The notes beneath the pieces were generated by a model. That model worked only from the letters and a program-made list of their open reading frames with translations. It had not been told where the DNA came from and made no database searches. From Ereboglobus sp. (GTDB taxonomy: Bacteria > Verrucomicrobiota > Verrucomicrobiia > Opitutales > Opitutaceae): 64,000 nt of DNA. The stretch lies in contig JARKRC010000067.1 in assembly GCA_029974595.1 (NCBI GenBank), forward strand, positions 1-64,000, in the 5' to 3' direction. This document shows positions 33,711 through 42,350 of this stretch, piece after piece (the first letter of the stretch is position 1; the number at the start of each line of letters is the position of its first letter). A program made the position numbers and the translations under genes.

Positions 33711-35327
33711 TCAGATGAGTGACTGCCCTTTCGGCGCGCGAACAACGACCGTGCCTGCGATTTTGTCGTGCCAGGACTGGCGCTCGTCATCGAAGGCGAC
33801 CCAGATGAAACCGAGACCGGCGGGCAGGATTGAGAGGAAGCCGCCGAGGGCGCGCACAATCGATGTGCTCCAGTCAACGGGCCGCCCGTCGAGCCGCACG
33901 ATTCTCAAGCCGCACACGATGCCGCCGATGGTCGTGCCGCGCAACGCCCACATGACGATGCAATATGCGGCAAACAACGGCACCGTCAGCGCCCCCAAGC
34001 GACAGATGCCGGCTATGATCCAGATCATGACGAAATCGATCAGCAGCGAACCGAAACGCACCCAGAATCCGGCGCGGGCAAGTTGCACGAGCGCGAGGGG
34101 CATGGTTGAAGCAGCCGTCTCCGGGGAAATGTTTTCGACAGGCGGAGGGGACGCCGCGGCCCTTTTGGCGGCGAGCGCCGCGCGTTCCTCGCGCCTGCGG
34201 CGCAGCGCGACGATGATCGCATACACCACCATGCCCGTGCCGATGAACTTGAAAATCCACCAGAGCAGCAGGCCCGCAAACGGCACCGCATACAGCAGCG
34301 CGACCAGCACGCCGCCGAGCAAGACGGCGGGCAAAGGATGCGTCATGCCCATCGGCAGCGTGGCGCGGCGGCCGATCCACGCGAAAAACGCGGTCTTCGC
34401 AAAAACCGCGAGCACGATGACCGCGAGTGGAAAGATCACCGCGCCGATAACCGTCACCGAGAACACAATCCCAAGGACCGGCTTGATGATCGCCGTCAGC
34501 AGCGCGGCCAGCATCACATAGCCGGGATGCAATTCCAGCGTCTCCGCGCACTTCACGATTTGTTTCGGGAAAACAAGCGAGACAAAAAGATAAAGCGCGA
34601 GGAAAAGGGCTGCGACGCCCCACGCCCAGCCGGAGCCGGGGGCAAAGGCGAGCAGGCGCCCCTTCGCGAGCGCGCTGGTGATCCATGCGTTGAAGCCGCC
34701 GAGATTCTTGAAGATTTTAAGCTCAACAATCTTGCCGCCGATGACCGCCGCGTCGTCGCGCTTGATGCCCCCGCCGAGCGCGACGACCCCGCCGTCCACT
34801 TTCGCATCGGGCCCGAGTTCAACGCCGCCGCCCACCGCGACGACCTGGCCGGTCACATGGCTGTTCACAGAAACATTGCCAATAACGGCGACTGCTTCGC
34901 GCGCGCCGCCGTTGATTGTGGTGGAGCCCACGATGGAGACGGCTTCGTCGATCTTGGTGTTGGCCGTGACCGAGCCGAGGATCGCGACCGCCTCGCGCGC
35001 CTCGCCGTCGATGAACACGTTGCCGACAATCGCGACCGCCTCTGAAACGCGCTTTCCGGCGGGCACGCGGGCGTCGGAGAAAAATGTGACGAGTTCATCG
35101 CCGCCCTTTATCGATGAGCGGACGCGGACCTTGGATTTTTTAGGCGGCGCAGGTTTTTCGGGCTCAGCCGGCGCCTCCGGCGTCGCGGGGGCGACTTCGT
35201 TCGAGGATATCGTTGCGGATTCCGGCGCGGGAACAGGCGGTTGCGCCTCTTCCTGCGCGAGAAGCGTGACAAGGGAAAAAGCACCCAGGGCGCCCAGCAG
35301 GGCGGTGATGCGGCGTAATGTTTTCAT
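33711..35327 (-). CDS. RDD-family membrane protein with bactofilin-like beta-helical region
   Basis: 538 aa. Signal peptide, a Pro/Glu/Ala-rich linker (residues 28-65), then repeated beta-helical steps of the type AVAIVGNVFIDGEAREAVAILGSVTANTKIDEAVSIVGS (about 85-185), like bactofilin or polymer-forming repeats; several membrane helices (about 215-370); and a C-terminal RDD domain (AGFWVRFGSLLIDFVMIW; RGTTIGGIVCGLRIVRLDGRPV; DDERQSWHDKIAGTVVV). It follows a sigma factor and a small membrane protein in one operon. Similar combinations occur in Verrucomicrobiota. It may organise or sense the envelope; this is inferred. Confidence 0.8.
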   Translation of the reverse strand: MKTLRRITALLGALGAFSLVTLLAQEEAQPPVPAPESATISSNEVAPATPEAPAEPEKPAPPKKSKVRVRSSIKGGDELVTFFSDARVPAGKRVSEAVAIVGNVFIDGEAREAVAILGSVTANTKIDEAVSIVGSTTINGGAREAVAVIGNVSVNSHVTGQVVAVGGGVELGPDAKVDGGVVALGGGIKRDDAAVIGGKIVELKIFKNLGGFNAWITSALAKGRLLAFAPGSGWAWGVAALFLALYLFVSLVFPKQIVKCAETLELHPGYVMLAALLTAIIKPVLGIVFSVTVIGAVIFPLAVIVLAVFAKTAFFAWIGRRATLPMGMTHPLPAVLLGGVLVALLYAVPFAGLLLWWIFKFIGTGMVVYAIIVALRRRREERAALAAKRAAASPPPVENISPETAASTMPLALVQLARAGFWVRFGSLLIDFVMIWIIAGICRLGALTVPLFAAYCIVMWALRGTTIGGIVCGLRIVRLDGRPVDWSTSIVRALGGFLSILPAGLGFIWVAFDDERQSWHDKIAGTVVVRAPKGQSLI

Positions 35328-35383
35328 GATATAAATGCGATGCGTGATGCGGGGGATGTGGTTGTTGTTCGTTTTCCTGAAAT

Positions 35384-35884
35384 TCATCGCGCCTTCCAAA
35401 GGTAGCGATAGGCGGCGGCGCCGAAGCCGAAGAGCGTGGCGTAACACGCGGCGACGCCCGCGGCGGCAAGCGTCCAGACGTGGAGTGGAATGCCGGCAAG
35501 ATGGTAGGCGCAAAACCCGGCGGCCATGTTCCAGTAACCTCGCACGATCATGAGCAGGCTGCCTGCCGAAAGCTGCGCGGGGACAATGTTGAGCACGCGC
35601 GCAAGACCCAGAATCATCGCGGCGGCAATCGCCGCGGTGACAATCAAAAACACGGCGCGCGCGGCAAGCGGCCAGCGCGCAAACGGCTGGCTCCACCAAG
35701 GCAGCGCGGAGCGGCGGGCGATCTCGGCAAACACGCGCGATTCGAGCGCGGCGGGCGCGACGCGATCGGGCTGCGCGCGAAGGACGCGGTGGATGTCGCG
35801 GGCGAGCCGCTCATGCACGTCGGGCGGGTTGCCTTGGGGCGCGGGAGTTTCGCGATGGGTGGCGTGCGGGTCGTTGTTGTTCAT
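35384..35884 (-). CDS. Membrane protein coupled to the sigma factor gene (possible anti-sigma)
   Basis: 166 aa. The cytosolic N-terminal ~75 residues (HERLARDIHRVLRAQPDRVAPAALESRVFAEIARR) are followed by hydrophobic segments near 83-105, 110-130 and 135-158. The start codon overlaps the sigma-factor stop as ATGA, so the two are translationally coupled. The arrangement is that of ECF sigma/anti-sigma pairs, but no zinc-binding HxxxCxxC is present and the N-terminal helix pair is only vaguely anti-sigma-like. Regulatory role inferred from context. Confidence 0.6.
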   Translation of the reverse strand: MNNNDPHATHRETPAPQGNPPDVHERLARDIHRVLRAQPDRVAPAALESRVFAEIARRSALPWWSQPFARWPLAARAVFLIVTAAIAAAMILGLARVLNIVPAQLSAGSLLMIVRGYWNMAAGFCAYHLAGIPLHVWTLAAAGVAACYATLFGFGAAAYRYLWKAR

Positions 35885-36516
35885 TTTAAGATCGTGCTTG
35901 CGGGATTTTTGGCGAGTTCGCGGGCGAGCGCCGCGCGCCCGCGGAGGATGTCGATTTTCACCTTGGAGAGCGAGACGCGGAGTTTTTTCGCTATCTCGTC
36001 GTAGGGCATGTCTTCGTAGTGGAAAAGAACGAGCGGCACACGCTGGTGCCCGGGAAGGCTGGCGAGCGCATTTTCCACCCAGGCGCGACGGTCGGCGCCG
36101 TCCATGTCGTCGAAAAACGTGTCGGGCGCGGCCCACTCGACGGCGGGCGCGTCGTCAGCTGAATCGCCGTCGTCGTGATTACGGGTGAACTCCGAGAAAA
36201 AGCGCCAGCGTTTGCGATAGCGCTGGAGGTGGTTGAGCGAAAGGTTGGTGGCGACGGTGCGCAGCCAGCCGGGCGCGGCGGGCTCGTCGCGAAGGGCGTC
36301 GAAATGCTCGTAGGCTTTGAGGAAAACCTCCTGCGCAATATCCTCGGCTTGCGCGTCGTTGGCGGTCAGGCGCGCGGCAGTGGAAAAAACCATGTTTTGG
36401 TATTTGCGCATGAAAATGGAAAAGTCTGCTTCCCCGGACGCGGTCATGTGCGGCTGTGCATCCGCTGGCGCGGGCGGCGTCGAAGGTTGGGCTGGCTTTT
36501 GCGGTTCATTGTTCAT
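35881..36516 (-). CDS. ECF-like sigma-70 family RNA polymerase sigma factor
   Basis: 211 aa. Region 2 (FMRKYQNMVFSTAARLTANDAQAEDIAQEVFLKAYEHFD, then WLRTVATNLSLNHLQRYRKR) and region 4 (LASLPGHQRVPLVLFHYEDMPYDEIAKKLRVSLSKVKIDILRGRAAL) are complete, joined by an acidic linker with no region 3. The N-terminal ~28 residues are Pro/Ala-rich. It recruits core polymerase to its own regulon. The stop overlaps the next start by ATGA, and the bactofilin/RDD gene follows, so this looks like an autoregulated envelope-stress unit. Confidence 0.92.
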   Translation of the reverse strand: MNNEPQKPAQPSTPPAPADAQPHMTASGEADFSIFMRKYQNMVFSTAARLTANDAQAEDIAQEVFLKAYEHFDALRDEPAAPGWLRTVATNLSLNHLQRYRKRWRFFSEFTRNHDDGDSADDAPAVEWAAPDTFFDDMDGADRRAWVENALASLPGHQRVPLVLFHYEDMPYDEIAKKLRVSLSKVKIDILRGRAALARELAKNPASTILK

Positions 36517-36582
36517 GCCAAGAACACAGGCAGGCAGGCGAAAGTTGCAGATGTTTTTTAATTTGTTCTGTTACTCATGATT

Positions 36583-36844
36583 GGAAATCCCAAATCCCAA
36601 GCTCCAAATCCCAAATAAATCACAAATCACAAAACCCAAATTACAAAGGGGCGAGGCTTTGCCCCGTCGAAAATGGGCTGGCGGACCCTGCAACTCGAAC
36701 TGGCAGGCTGGAAGCCTGCGCTACGGCGCTGGCGCGGTTGCTGTCACCCGCTCTTGCGCGTCAAAACACCCCAAAGGCCTTTTGCAATTTGTGATTTGGA
36801 TTTTGTGATTTATTTGGGATTAGGAAATTGGGATTTGGGATTTA
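36583..36844. repeat. Composite palindromic repeat, copy A (262 bp)
   Basis: It fills the 357-base gap before ribBA. The outer arms mirror each other (ggaaatcccaaatcccaa... against ...ttgggatttgggattta). Inside are modules acaaaggggcgaggctttgc, ggcaggctggaagcctgc and gctacggcgctggcgcgg. The same modules, in reverse complement and the same outer frame, form copy B at 44,311-44,575. No coding potential. Likely a non-autonomous intergenic element. Confidence 0.85.
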
Positions 36845-36873
36845 CCGCGCCGCACGGCGCGGTTGGCGCGCGG

Positions 36874-37983
36874 TCACAGCGGCACCTGTTCGACGATCTC
36901 CAAATTGTAGCCTTCGAGGCCGACGACTTTGCGCGGGTTGTTCGTAAGGAGACGGATTCTTTGCAAGCCGAGCGCGGAAAGGATTTGCGCGCCGATGCCA
37001 TAGTCGCGAAACCCCATGGGAGCGGGCGCTTCACCGGGGTTCGCGCCGAGACGCCGGATGCTGCCCGCGCCATGATCGCCCGGCTCCATGTAGAGGACGA
37101 CGCCGCAGCCCTCGCGCGCGACCGCGGCGAGCGAACCGGTGAGCATCCGAAAATCATCCATGCCGCGCGCGCGGAAAACATCGCTGAGCAGATTTTCGCT
37201 TTGCACGCGCACGAGCGTCGGCCCGGGCCCGGGTTTTCCCGCCACGAAGGCCAGATGCTGGCGGTGATCGAGCTTGTTGCGGAAAACGTGCAGCGTGAAC
37301 TCGCCAAACTCCGACGCGAACGGCTTCGCGCACACTTCCTCGACGAGCTGCTCGCGCTTGTGCCGGTATTCGATGAGCGACGAGATCGAGATGAGTTTCA
37401 GGCCGAACTGGTTCTTGAATTCGATGAGCTCGGGCAGGCGCGCCATGGTGCCGTCCTTGTTCATGATTTCGCAAATGGCGGCGGCGGGGCGCAGGCCGGC
37501 GAGCGCCACGAGGTCGATGGCAGCCTCGGTGTGCCCGGCGCGCTCGAGCACGCCCCCGGAACGCGCGGTGAGCGGAAAAATGTGGCCGGGTTGCACCAAT
37601 TCGTCGGCTCGCGTGTTCGGATCGCCCAAGAGTTTGATTGTGCGCGCGCGGTCAAAGGCGCTGATGCCCGTCGTGATGCCCTCGGCTGCGTCAACCGACA
37701 CGGTGAACGCGGTTTTGTGCGATTCGCGGTTTTGCTGCACCATGGGATTGATGCCGAGACGCTTCAGGTGCGACTCGGTCATGGGCACGCAGATGAGGCC
37801 GCCCGCATGGCGGATCATCATGTTGATGAGTTCGGGCGTGGCTTTTTCCGCGGCGATGGTGAGATCGCCCTCGTTTTCGCGTCCCTCGTCGTCGGTGACG
37901 ATGACCATTTTGCCATCAGCAATATCCTGAATGGCGGCTTCAACGGGATCAAAGGCGGCGTGCGATGTGGAATTGGCGGACAT
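36874..37983 (-). CDS. ribBA: 3,4-dihydroxy-2-butanone-4-phosphate synthase with degenerate GTP cyclohydrolase II domain
   Basis: 369 aa. Residues about 8-205 are an intact RibB domain: IVTDDEGRENEGDLTIAAE (metal Glu and DDE loop), THE-equivalent site, GHIFPLTARSGGVLERAGHTEAAIDL with the catalytic His. It makes the four-carbon riboflavin precursor from ribulose 5-phosphate. The C-terminal part aligns with RibA but reads SENLLSDVFRARGMDDF where active enzymes have SEC...RCDCG, so all three zinc cysteines are gone, and the REGRGIGL block is MEPGDHGAG. RibA activity is therefore not expected. No FMN riboswitch is seen upstream. Confidence 0.93.
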   Translation of the reverse strand: MSANSTSHAAFDPVEAAIQDIADGKMVIVTDDEGRENEGDLTIAAEKATPELINMMIRHAGGLICVPMTESHLKRLGINPMVQQNRESHKTAFTVSVDAAEGITTGISAFDRARTIKLLGDPNTRADELVQPGHIFPLTARSGGVLERAGHTEAAIDLVALAGLRPAAAICEIMNKDGTMARLPELIEFKNQFGLKLISISSLIEYRHKREQLVEEVCAKPFASEFGEFTLHVFRNKLDHRQHLAFVAGKPGPGPTLVRVQSENLLSDVFRARGMDDFRMLTGSLAAVAREGCGVVLYMEPGDHGAGSIRRLGANPGEAPAPMGFRDYGIGAQILSALGLQRIRLLTNNPRKVVGLEGYNLEIVEQVPL

Positions 37984-38147
37984 GAGGGCGCAAGATTCTG
38001 CACTGAAACGCAGGCTGTCAACGCGCCAGCTTTTCGGATGCATTGCGCATCCGCGAAGCCGGAAATCCGCATCGTTATTTACAAATGCGATCATTGCGCA
38101 CGGACAAGGAGCGCTTTTAATGCAGGCAAACAAACCCTTAAAAAACC

Positions 38148-39251
38148 ATGACAAAGATATCCTTCGCGCACGTGCTCGCGCTCGTTTTTGGCTGCGCGGC
38201 AATCCACGCCGCAAATGTCGAGCCGGGCCAGAATTCGCTGGAAGCAAAGGAACCCCTTGAAATCAAAGTAACAAAAAATGCCGACGGAACGGTCATCGGC
38301 AATCCATACCTCAGCCCCGTAAGCCTGTTTTTGCCATCAAAAGGCTACGAGATAGACAATAATGCCAGAGGCGCCGGACGTGGAAGTCCCCGTTATTTCA
38401 TAGGCAGAGACAAGGAGGTCGGACTGACCATGTCCGGATGGTTCGAACCTTCATATAAGTTCAAATATAGAAATGCGAAAGATCTGTGGCGGAGCGAAAG
38501 ACCCCGGAAAGCCAAAAACATCGAATATATGAAGATCAACGATTGGGATGTGATGTTTTACGATTTGGAGCTGCCGACAAAGATAAAGGATGACACCGTC
38601 TCAATGGTGACATTGAAAGCCAATTTATTGCGGGCCAGCACCTGGATTGACTTGCATTTGTCCGGCGTAGGCATTGGTGCCGAACGCACCGGCATGCGCA
38701 AAAAGCTCACTGACTACATCAAGGCCATACGGGTGGATGTCGGCAAAGCGATGGGCTTTCAAGTGGAAGTCAGCAACAAGGGCGCATCAATAATATCACC
38801 AGATGAAAACCCCGGCCGTTTATTTATAAAATCAAGATCCTTATCGGTAACCAAGGCCGACACGCCATCAAAGCCCGGTTTTTTCACTCTCCACGACCGC
38901 AATGATAATATAAGAATAATCGCATGGCTCCGGCCCTTATCCGATTATCATTATACGAGCCCGGCCATGCTATGGGACGAGACCAAGGCTTCCTTGACAA
39001 AACACCAGGTGCCCATCGTCGGTGACTTTGAATATGAGCAAATGCAAGGCTGGGATGTCATGCTTTATGACGTAAAGAAAGACAAGCAGGGAGAATACGA
39101 CCTGAATATGCGCGCCAGCCGCATCATCGATGGAATATGGTTTGATGTCCATCTGACGGCATTCGACCAAAAGGCGTATCCGCTCATGAGAACAAAACTT
39201 TCGAGGTATATGAAAAACATCGTCGCCACGGGAGGACAGGCCGGGAATTAA
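38148..39251 (+). CDS. Exported protein with two copies of one unknown domain
   Basis: 367 aa with a signal peptide (about 21 residues, cut near AIHA-AN). Two similar halves are visible: GWFEPSYKFKYRNAKDLWRS...NDWDVMFYDLELP...STWIDLHLSGVG...RKKLTDYIKAI (about 97-197), and AWLRPLSDYHYTSPAMLWDE...QGWDVMLYDVKKD...IWFDVHLTAFD...RTKLSRYMKNI (about 264-361). The shared pattern W-DVM-YD then W-D-HL is not one I can name. Codon use is more AT-rich than in neighbours, suggesting transfer. Function unknown. Confidence 0.7.
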   Translation: MTKISFAHVLALVFGCAAIHAANVEPGQNSLEAKEPLEIKVTKNADGTVIGNPYLSPVSLFLPSKGYEIDNNARGAGRGSPRYFIGRDKEVGLTMSGWFEPSYKFKYRNAKDLWRSERPRKAKNIEYMKINDWDVMFYDLELPTKIKDDTVSMVTLKANLLRASTWIDLHLSGVGIGAERTGMRKKLTDYIKAIRVDVGKAMGFQVEVSNKGASIISPDENPGRLFIKSRSLSVTKADTPSKPGFFTLHDRNDNIRIIAWLRPLSDYHYTSPAMLWDETKASLTKHQVPIVGDFEYEQMQGWDVMLYDVKKDKQGEYDLNMRASRIIDGIWFDVHLTAFDQKAYPLMRTKLSRYMKNIVATGGQAGN

Positions 39252-39314
39252 TTGTTCGCGCCAGAGGAAACACATTTGCAAAGCGGCCCGAGCCGCATTC
39301 AATCCATTCACATT

Positions 39315-40406
39315 ATGATAATTGGAATCCCCAGGGAAATAAAGAATGGCGAAACCCGTGTTTCGATGACGCCTGCGCTCGCCGCGCGGTGCATCCATCT
39401 CGGCGCCACCGTGCTCGTCCAAAAGGGAGCCGGGCTCACCGCCGGGTTCACCGATACCGAATACGCTGCCGCCGGCGCGCAGGTTATGCCCACCGCGCGC
39501 TCGGTCTGGAAAAATGCAGAAATGATTGTAAAGGTGAAGGAGCCGCTCGAATCCGAATACGCGCTCCTGCAAAACGGACAAGCGCTCTTCACGTATCTGC
39601 ACCTCGCCGCCGTGCCCGAGCTCGCCAAGGTTCTTCTCAGGAAAAATGTGCTCGGCATCGCCTACGAAACGGTCGAGGCGCAGGACGGCACCCTGCCCCT
39701 CCTCAAGCCGATGTCGCAGATCGCCGGACGCCTTTCGATCCAGATCGGCGCGTATTTCTTGCAAAGCCAGAACGGCGGATCGGGCGTGCTGCTCGGCGGC
39801 GTGCCCGGCGTGGGACAAGGCTCGGTCGCAATCATCGGCGCAGGCAACTCCGGCGCGCACGCATGCCGCATCGCCTCCGGCATGGGCGCGCACGTCACCA
39901 TCCTCGATCTCGACACGCGCAAACTCGACATGATCGACGACGTGTATCGCGGCGCGGTCACCACGCTCGTGGCGAATCCCGCGAACATCGAGGCGGCGGT
40001 CGCAAACGCGGATCTTGTCGTCGGCGCGGTATTGATCCCGGGCGCGAAGGCTCCCGTCGTCGTGAGCAGAAAAATGGTGCAAAACATGCGCCCCGGCAGC
40101 GTGCTCGTGGACATCGCCATCGACCAGGGCGGTTGCATCGAAACGATCCATCCCACATCGCACGAATCGCCGATCTACAGGCAGCACGGCGTCATTCATT
40201 ACGCCGTGCCAAACATGCCGGCGATGGTCGGCCGCACGTCGACAATCGCGCTCACGCAGGCGACGGAGCAGTTTGTGGTGCGTTTCATCGAAAAAGGCAT
40301 AAAACTCGCCATTGAGGAAACGCGCGGCATCGCCAAGGGCGTGAATACGCGCGACGGGAAAATCGTGAACATGACCGTCGCAAAGGCTCTGGGATATGTG
40401 CAGTGA
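39315..40406 (+). CDS. ald: Alanine dehydrogenase
   Basis: 363 aa. MIIGIPREIKNGETRVSMTPA is the canonical Ald start (with Arg and Lys of the pyruvate site), then VKVKEPLESEYALL, FTYLHLAA, AYETVE, SQIAGRLSIQIGA, and the NAD site GGVPGVGQGSVAIIGAGNSG near 150-170, DIAIDQGGCIE and HYAVPNMPAMVGRTST. It interconverts alanine and pyruvate plus ammonia. Length matches the family. sanA follows with only about 55 bases between, or overlapping if its earlier ATG is used. Confidence 0.96.
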   Translation: MIIGIPREIKNGETRVSMTPALAARCIHLGATVLVQKGAGLTAGFTDTEYAAAGAQVMPTARSVWKNAEMIVKVKEPLESEYALLQNGQALFTYLHLAAVPELAKVLLRKNVLGIAYETVEAQDGTLPLLKPMSQIAGRLSIQIGAYFLQSQNGGSGVLLGGVPGVGQGSVAIIGAGNSGAHACRIASGMGAHVTILDLDTRKLDMIDDVYRGAVTTLVANPANIEAAVANADLVVGAVLIPGAKAPVVVSRKMVQNMRPGSVLVDIAIDQGGCIETIHPTSHESPIYRQHGVIHYAVPNMPAMVGRTSTIALTQATEQFVVRFIEKGIKLAIEETRGIAKGVNTRDGKIVNMTVAKALGYVQ

Positions 40407-40461
40407 TAAAACAGCGAAAGACAGAAACAAACATCCGGGCCGCTTCTGCTTTGTTAAAAGA

Positions 40462-41103
40462 ATGCGCCATTTGTCGATGGTTTTCGGAATTGCTGCCGTC
40501 GGCATCGCCGCCGCCATGCTGGTTTCATTGCAGGTGGTCGAGAAAAGCTCGGCGGCCCTTGTCGCGAATGACGCCGCCGCGATTCCACACAGGAAAGTCG
40601 GACTGGTCCTTGGCTGCGCGCCCCTGCGGAGCAACGGCGAACCCAACCTGTATTTCCGCAACCGCATCGCCGCGGCCGCGGAGCTGTTCAAGGCGGGCAA
40701 AGTTGATTATCTGCTGGTCAGCGGCGACAATCATGCAGTCGATTACGACGAGCCAACCGCGATGAAAAACGCCCTCGTGGCGAGCGGCGTCCCGGAAGAC
40801 CGCATCGTGCTGGACTGCGCGGGATTCAGCACGCTCGACTCCGTCGTTCGCGCAAAGAAGGTTTTCGGTCTGCCGGAACTGTGCATCATTACGCAACGCG
40901 ATCACGCCATGCGCGCCCTCTATATCGCCAGGGAAAACGGAATCGATGCCATCGCGTTTGCCGCGACGGATGTGATGACGCTCCGCGGCGGATTGCGCAC
41001 AAAAATCCGGGAATCGTTTGCGAGGGTGAGCACGCTGCTCGACGTGCATGTAACCGGCCGCAAGCCGCGTTTTCTCGGACCGGAGATCGTGATTGGCGGT
41101 TGA
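40462..41103 (+). CDS. sanA: SanA-like protein (DUF218 fold), envelope barrier
   Basis: 213 aa from ATG 40462; an earlier ATG at 40396 overlaps the ald stop. One N-terminal membrane helix (residues 5-25). The SanA pattern is clear: IPHRKVGLVLGCAPLRSNGEPNLYFRNRI, KVDYLLVSGDNHAVDYDEPTAMKNALVASGVPEDRIVLDCAGFSTLDSVVRAKKVFG (in sections) and the terminal KPRFLGPEI. E. coli SanA is linked to vancomycin sensitivity and envelope permeability; biochemical function unsettled. rsmG starts 47 bases after. Confidence 0.9.
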   Translation: MRHLSMVFGIAAVGIAAAMLVSLQVVEKSSAALVANDAAAIPHRKVGLVLGCAPLRSNGEPNLYFRNRIAAAAELFKAGKVDYLLVSGDNHAVDYDEPTAMKNALVASGVPEDRIVLDCAGFSTLDSVVRAKKVFGLPELCIITQRDHAMRALYIARENGIDAIAFAATDVMTLRGGLRTKIRESFARVSTLLDVHVTGRKPRFLGPEIVIGG

Positions 41104-41149
41104 GTTTTGCGGACTTGTTTTGGATCCTTCGCATTTCATTTTTCGTTTC

Positions 41150-41818
41150 ATGCAACGCCTCCACTCCCTCTTTCCCGAAGTCACGCCGGCGCAGTGGTCG
41201 CTCCTTGAGCGCATGGCGGCGCTGCATCGCGAATGGAATGCCAGGATCAATCTCGTTTCGCGCAAGGACATCGACAACCTCGAATGGCACCACTACGCGC
41301 CTTGCGTCGCGGCAGTGAAATTCTTGCGGCTCATGAACGGCGCGACCGTCCTCGATGTCGGCACGGGCGGCGGTTTTCCCGGATTGATCCTCGCGGCGCT
41401 TTATCCTCATGCGCGTTTTACGCTCGTCGACTCGGTTGGCAAAAAAATCACCGTCGTCGCCGACATCGCGCAACGCCTCGGCCTCCGCAATGTCGAGGCG
41501 CGCAATGTGCGCGTCGAGACGCTGCGGCGAGAATACGATTTCGTCACGGGCCGCGCGGTCGCCTCGCTGCCCGCATTCATCCAGCTCATCCGCGACCGCG
41601 TGCGCGCGGGTCAAAAAAGCTCGCCCGGCAACGGCGTGATCTACTGGAAAGGCGGGAGCCTTGCCGACGAGGAAACCGCCCTCGGCATCGCGCCCTCGCG
41701 CGTGCTGTCGCTTGCCGAAACGCTTCCCGACGGCGAAAACTATTTCCACGAAAAATACATCGTGCACTACCGCCAGCAGGATCTGGCGCGGGCGAAGCCT
41801 CCGGTGGAGGAAGAGTGA
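41150..41818 (+). CDS. rsmG: 16S rRNA 7-methylguanosine (G527) methyltransferase
   Basis: 222 aa. SLFPEVTPAQWSLLERMAALHREWNARINLVSRKDIDNLEWHHYAPCV is the GidB opening; ATVLDVGTGGGFPGLILAAL is the SAM motif I near 65-84; FTLVDSVGKKITVVADIAQRLGL and RAVASLPAF follow. It methylates G527 (E. coli numbering) of 16S rRNA. ATG 41150 is preferred over the earlier GTG-like extension, which overlaps sanA. It is not beside gidA or parAB, as it is in many genomes. Confidence 0.95.
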   Translation: MQRLHSLFPEVTPAQWSLLERMAALHREWNARINLVSRKDIDNLEWHHYAPCVAAVKFLRLMNGATVLDVGTGGGFPGLILAALYPHARFTLVDSVGKKITVVADIAQRLGLRNVEARNVRVETLRREYDFVTGRAVASLPAFIQLIRDRVRAGQKSSPGNGVIYWKGGSLADEETALGIAPSRVLSLAETLPDGENYFHEKYIVHYRQQDLARAKPPVEEE

Positions 41819-41822
41819 GCGG

Positions 41823-42178
41823 AGAAGGGTGAAGAATGAAAGGTGAAGGGTGAAAAAGGGGCCGGGCGAGTGGCATGGGCAGCTTGCCGGTGTGAGGAAA
41901 TCCCAAATCCCAATTTCCAAACTCCAAACAAATCACAAAGCCCAACCTGAAAATTCCAAACCAAACCACACGTGCCACCCAAACCGCCCAAACACACGGG
42001 CGAGTCGCCCGTGCCACCCAATCCGTTTCGGCATCTGCGTTTATCTGCGTCCATCTGCGGTTAAAAACCTTTCCGCCCTCTTCGCGCTTTTTGGGCCTTT
42101 TTGCGGCCATGCTTGGGTTTTCTCTCTTCACACTTCACCTTTCACACTTCCCCACACGGGCCGGCAGCCCGTGCCACC
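41823..42178. repeat. Composite repeat region, partial relatives of the 262-bp element
   Basis: Fills the 532-base gap before potC. 41,823-41,862 has gaagggtgaagaatgaaagg words, with an inverted counterpart at 42,121-42,154. From 41,896 the outer-arm module ggaaatcccaaatcccaatt appears, then gtgccaccca words at 41,970, 42,013 and 42,171, an acgggcgagtcgcccgt palindrome near 41,997, and ctgcgtttatctgcgtccat at 42,035-42,054. No gene. The potC promoter presumably lies in 42,180-42,350. Confidence 0.7.
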
Positions 42179-42350
42179 CAAACCGTGCCTTTCGATCCAT
42201 CGCGCAAGTTTTTTGTCCCGGCCGACAAACCCGCTTGCATTGCGCTGCGATTGGCATTGATAACGTGCGTTTGATTTTCTGTTTCACGATTTTTTCGCCA
42301 CGATCTTCCCGCCGTCCCGCACCGACCTTTCTCCGCCGTTTCCACGTTCG

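Noticed and set aside
37984-38147. FMN riboswitch before ribBA
   Set aside because: The conserved RFN segments are absent in the leader.
41819-42350. Coding gene in the rsmG-potC gap
   Set aside because: Open frames there run through repeat words on both strands and have no protein-like character.
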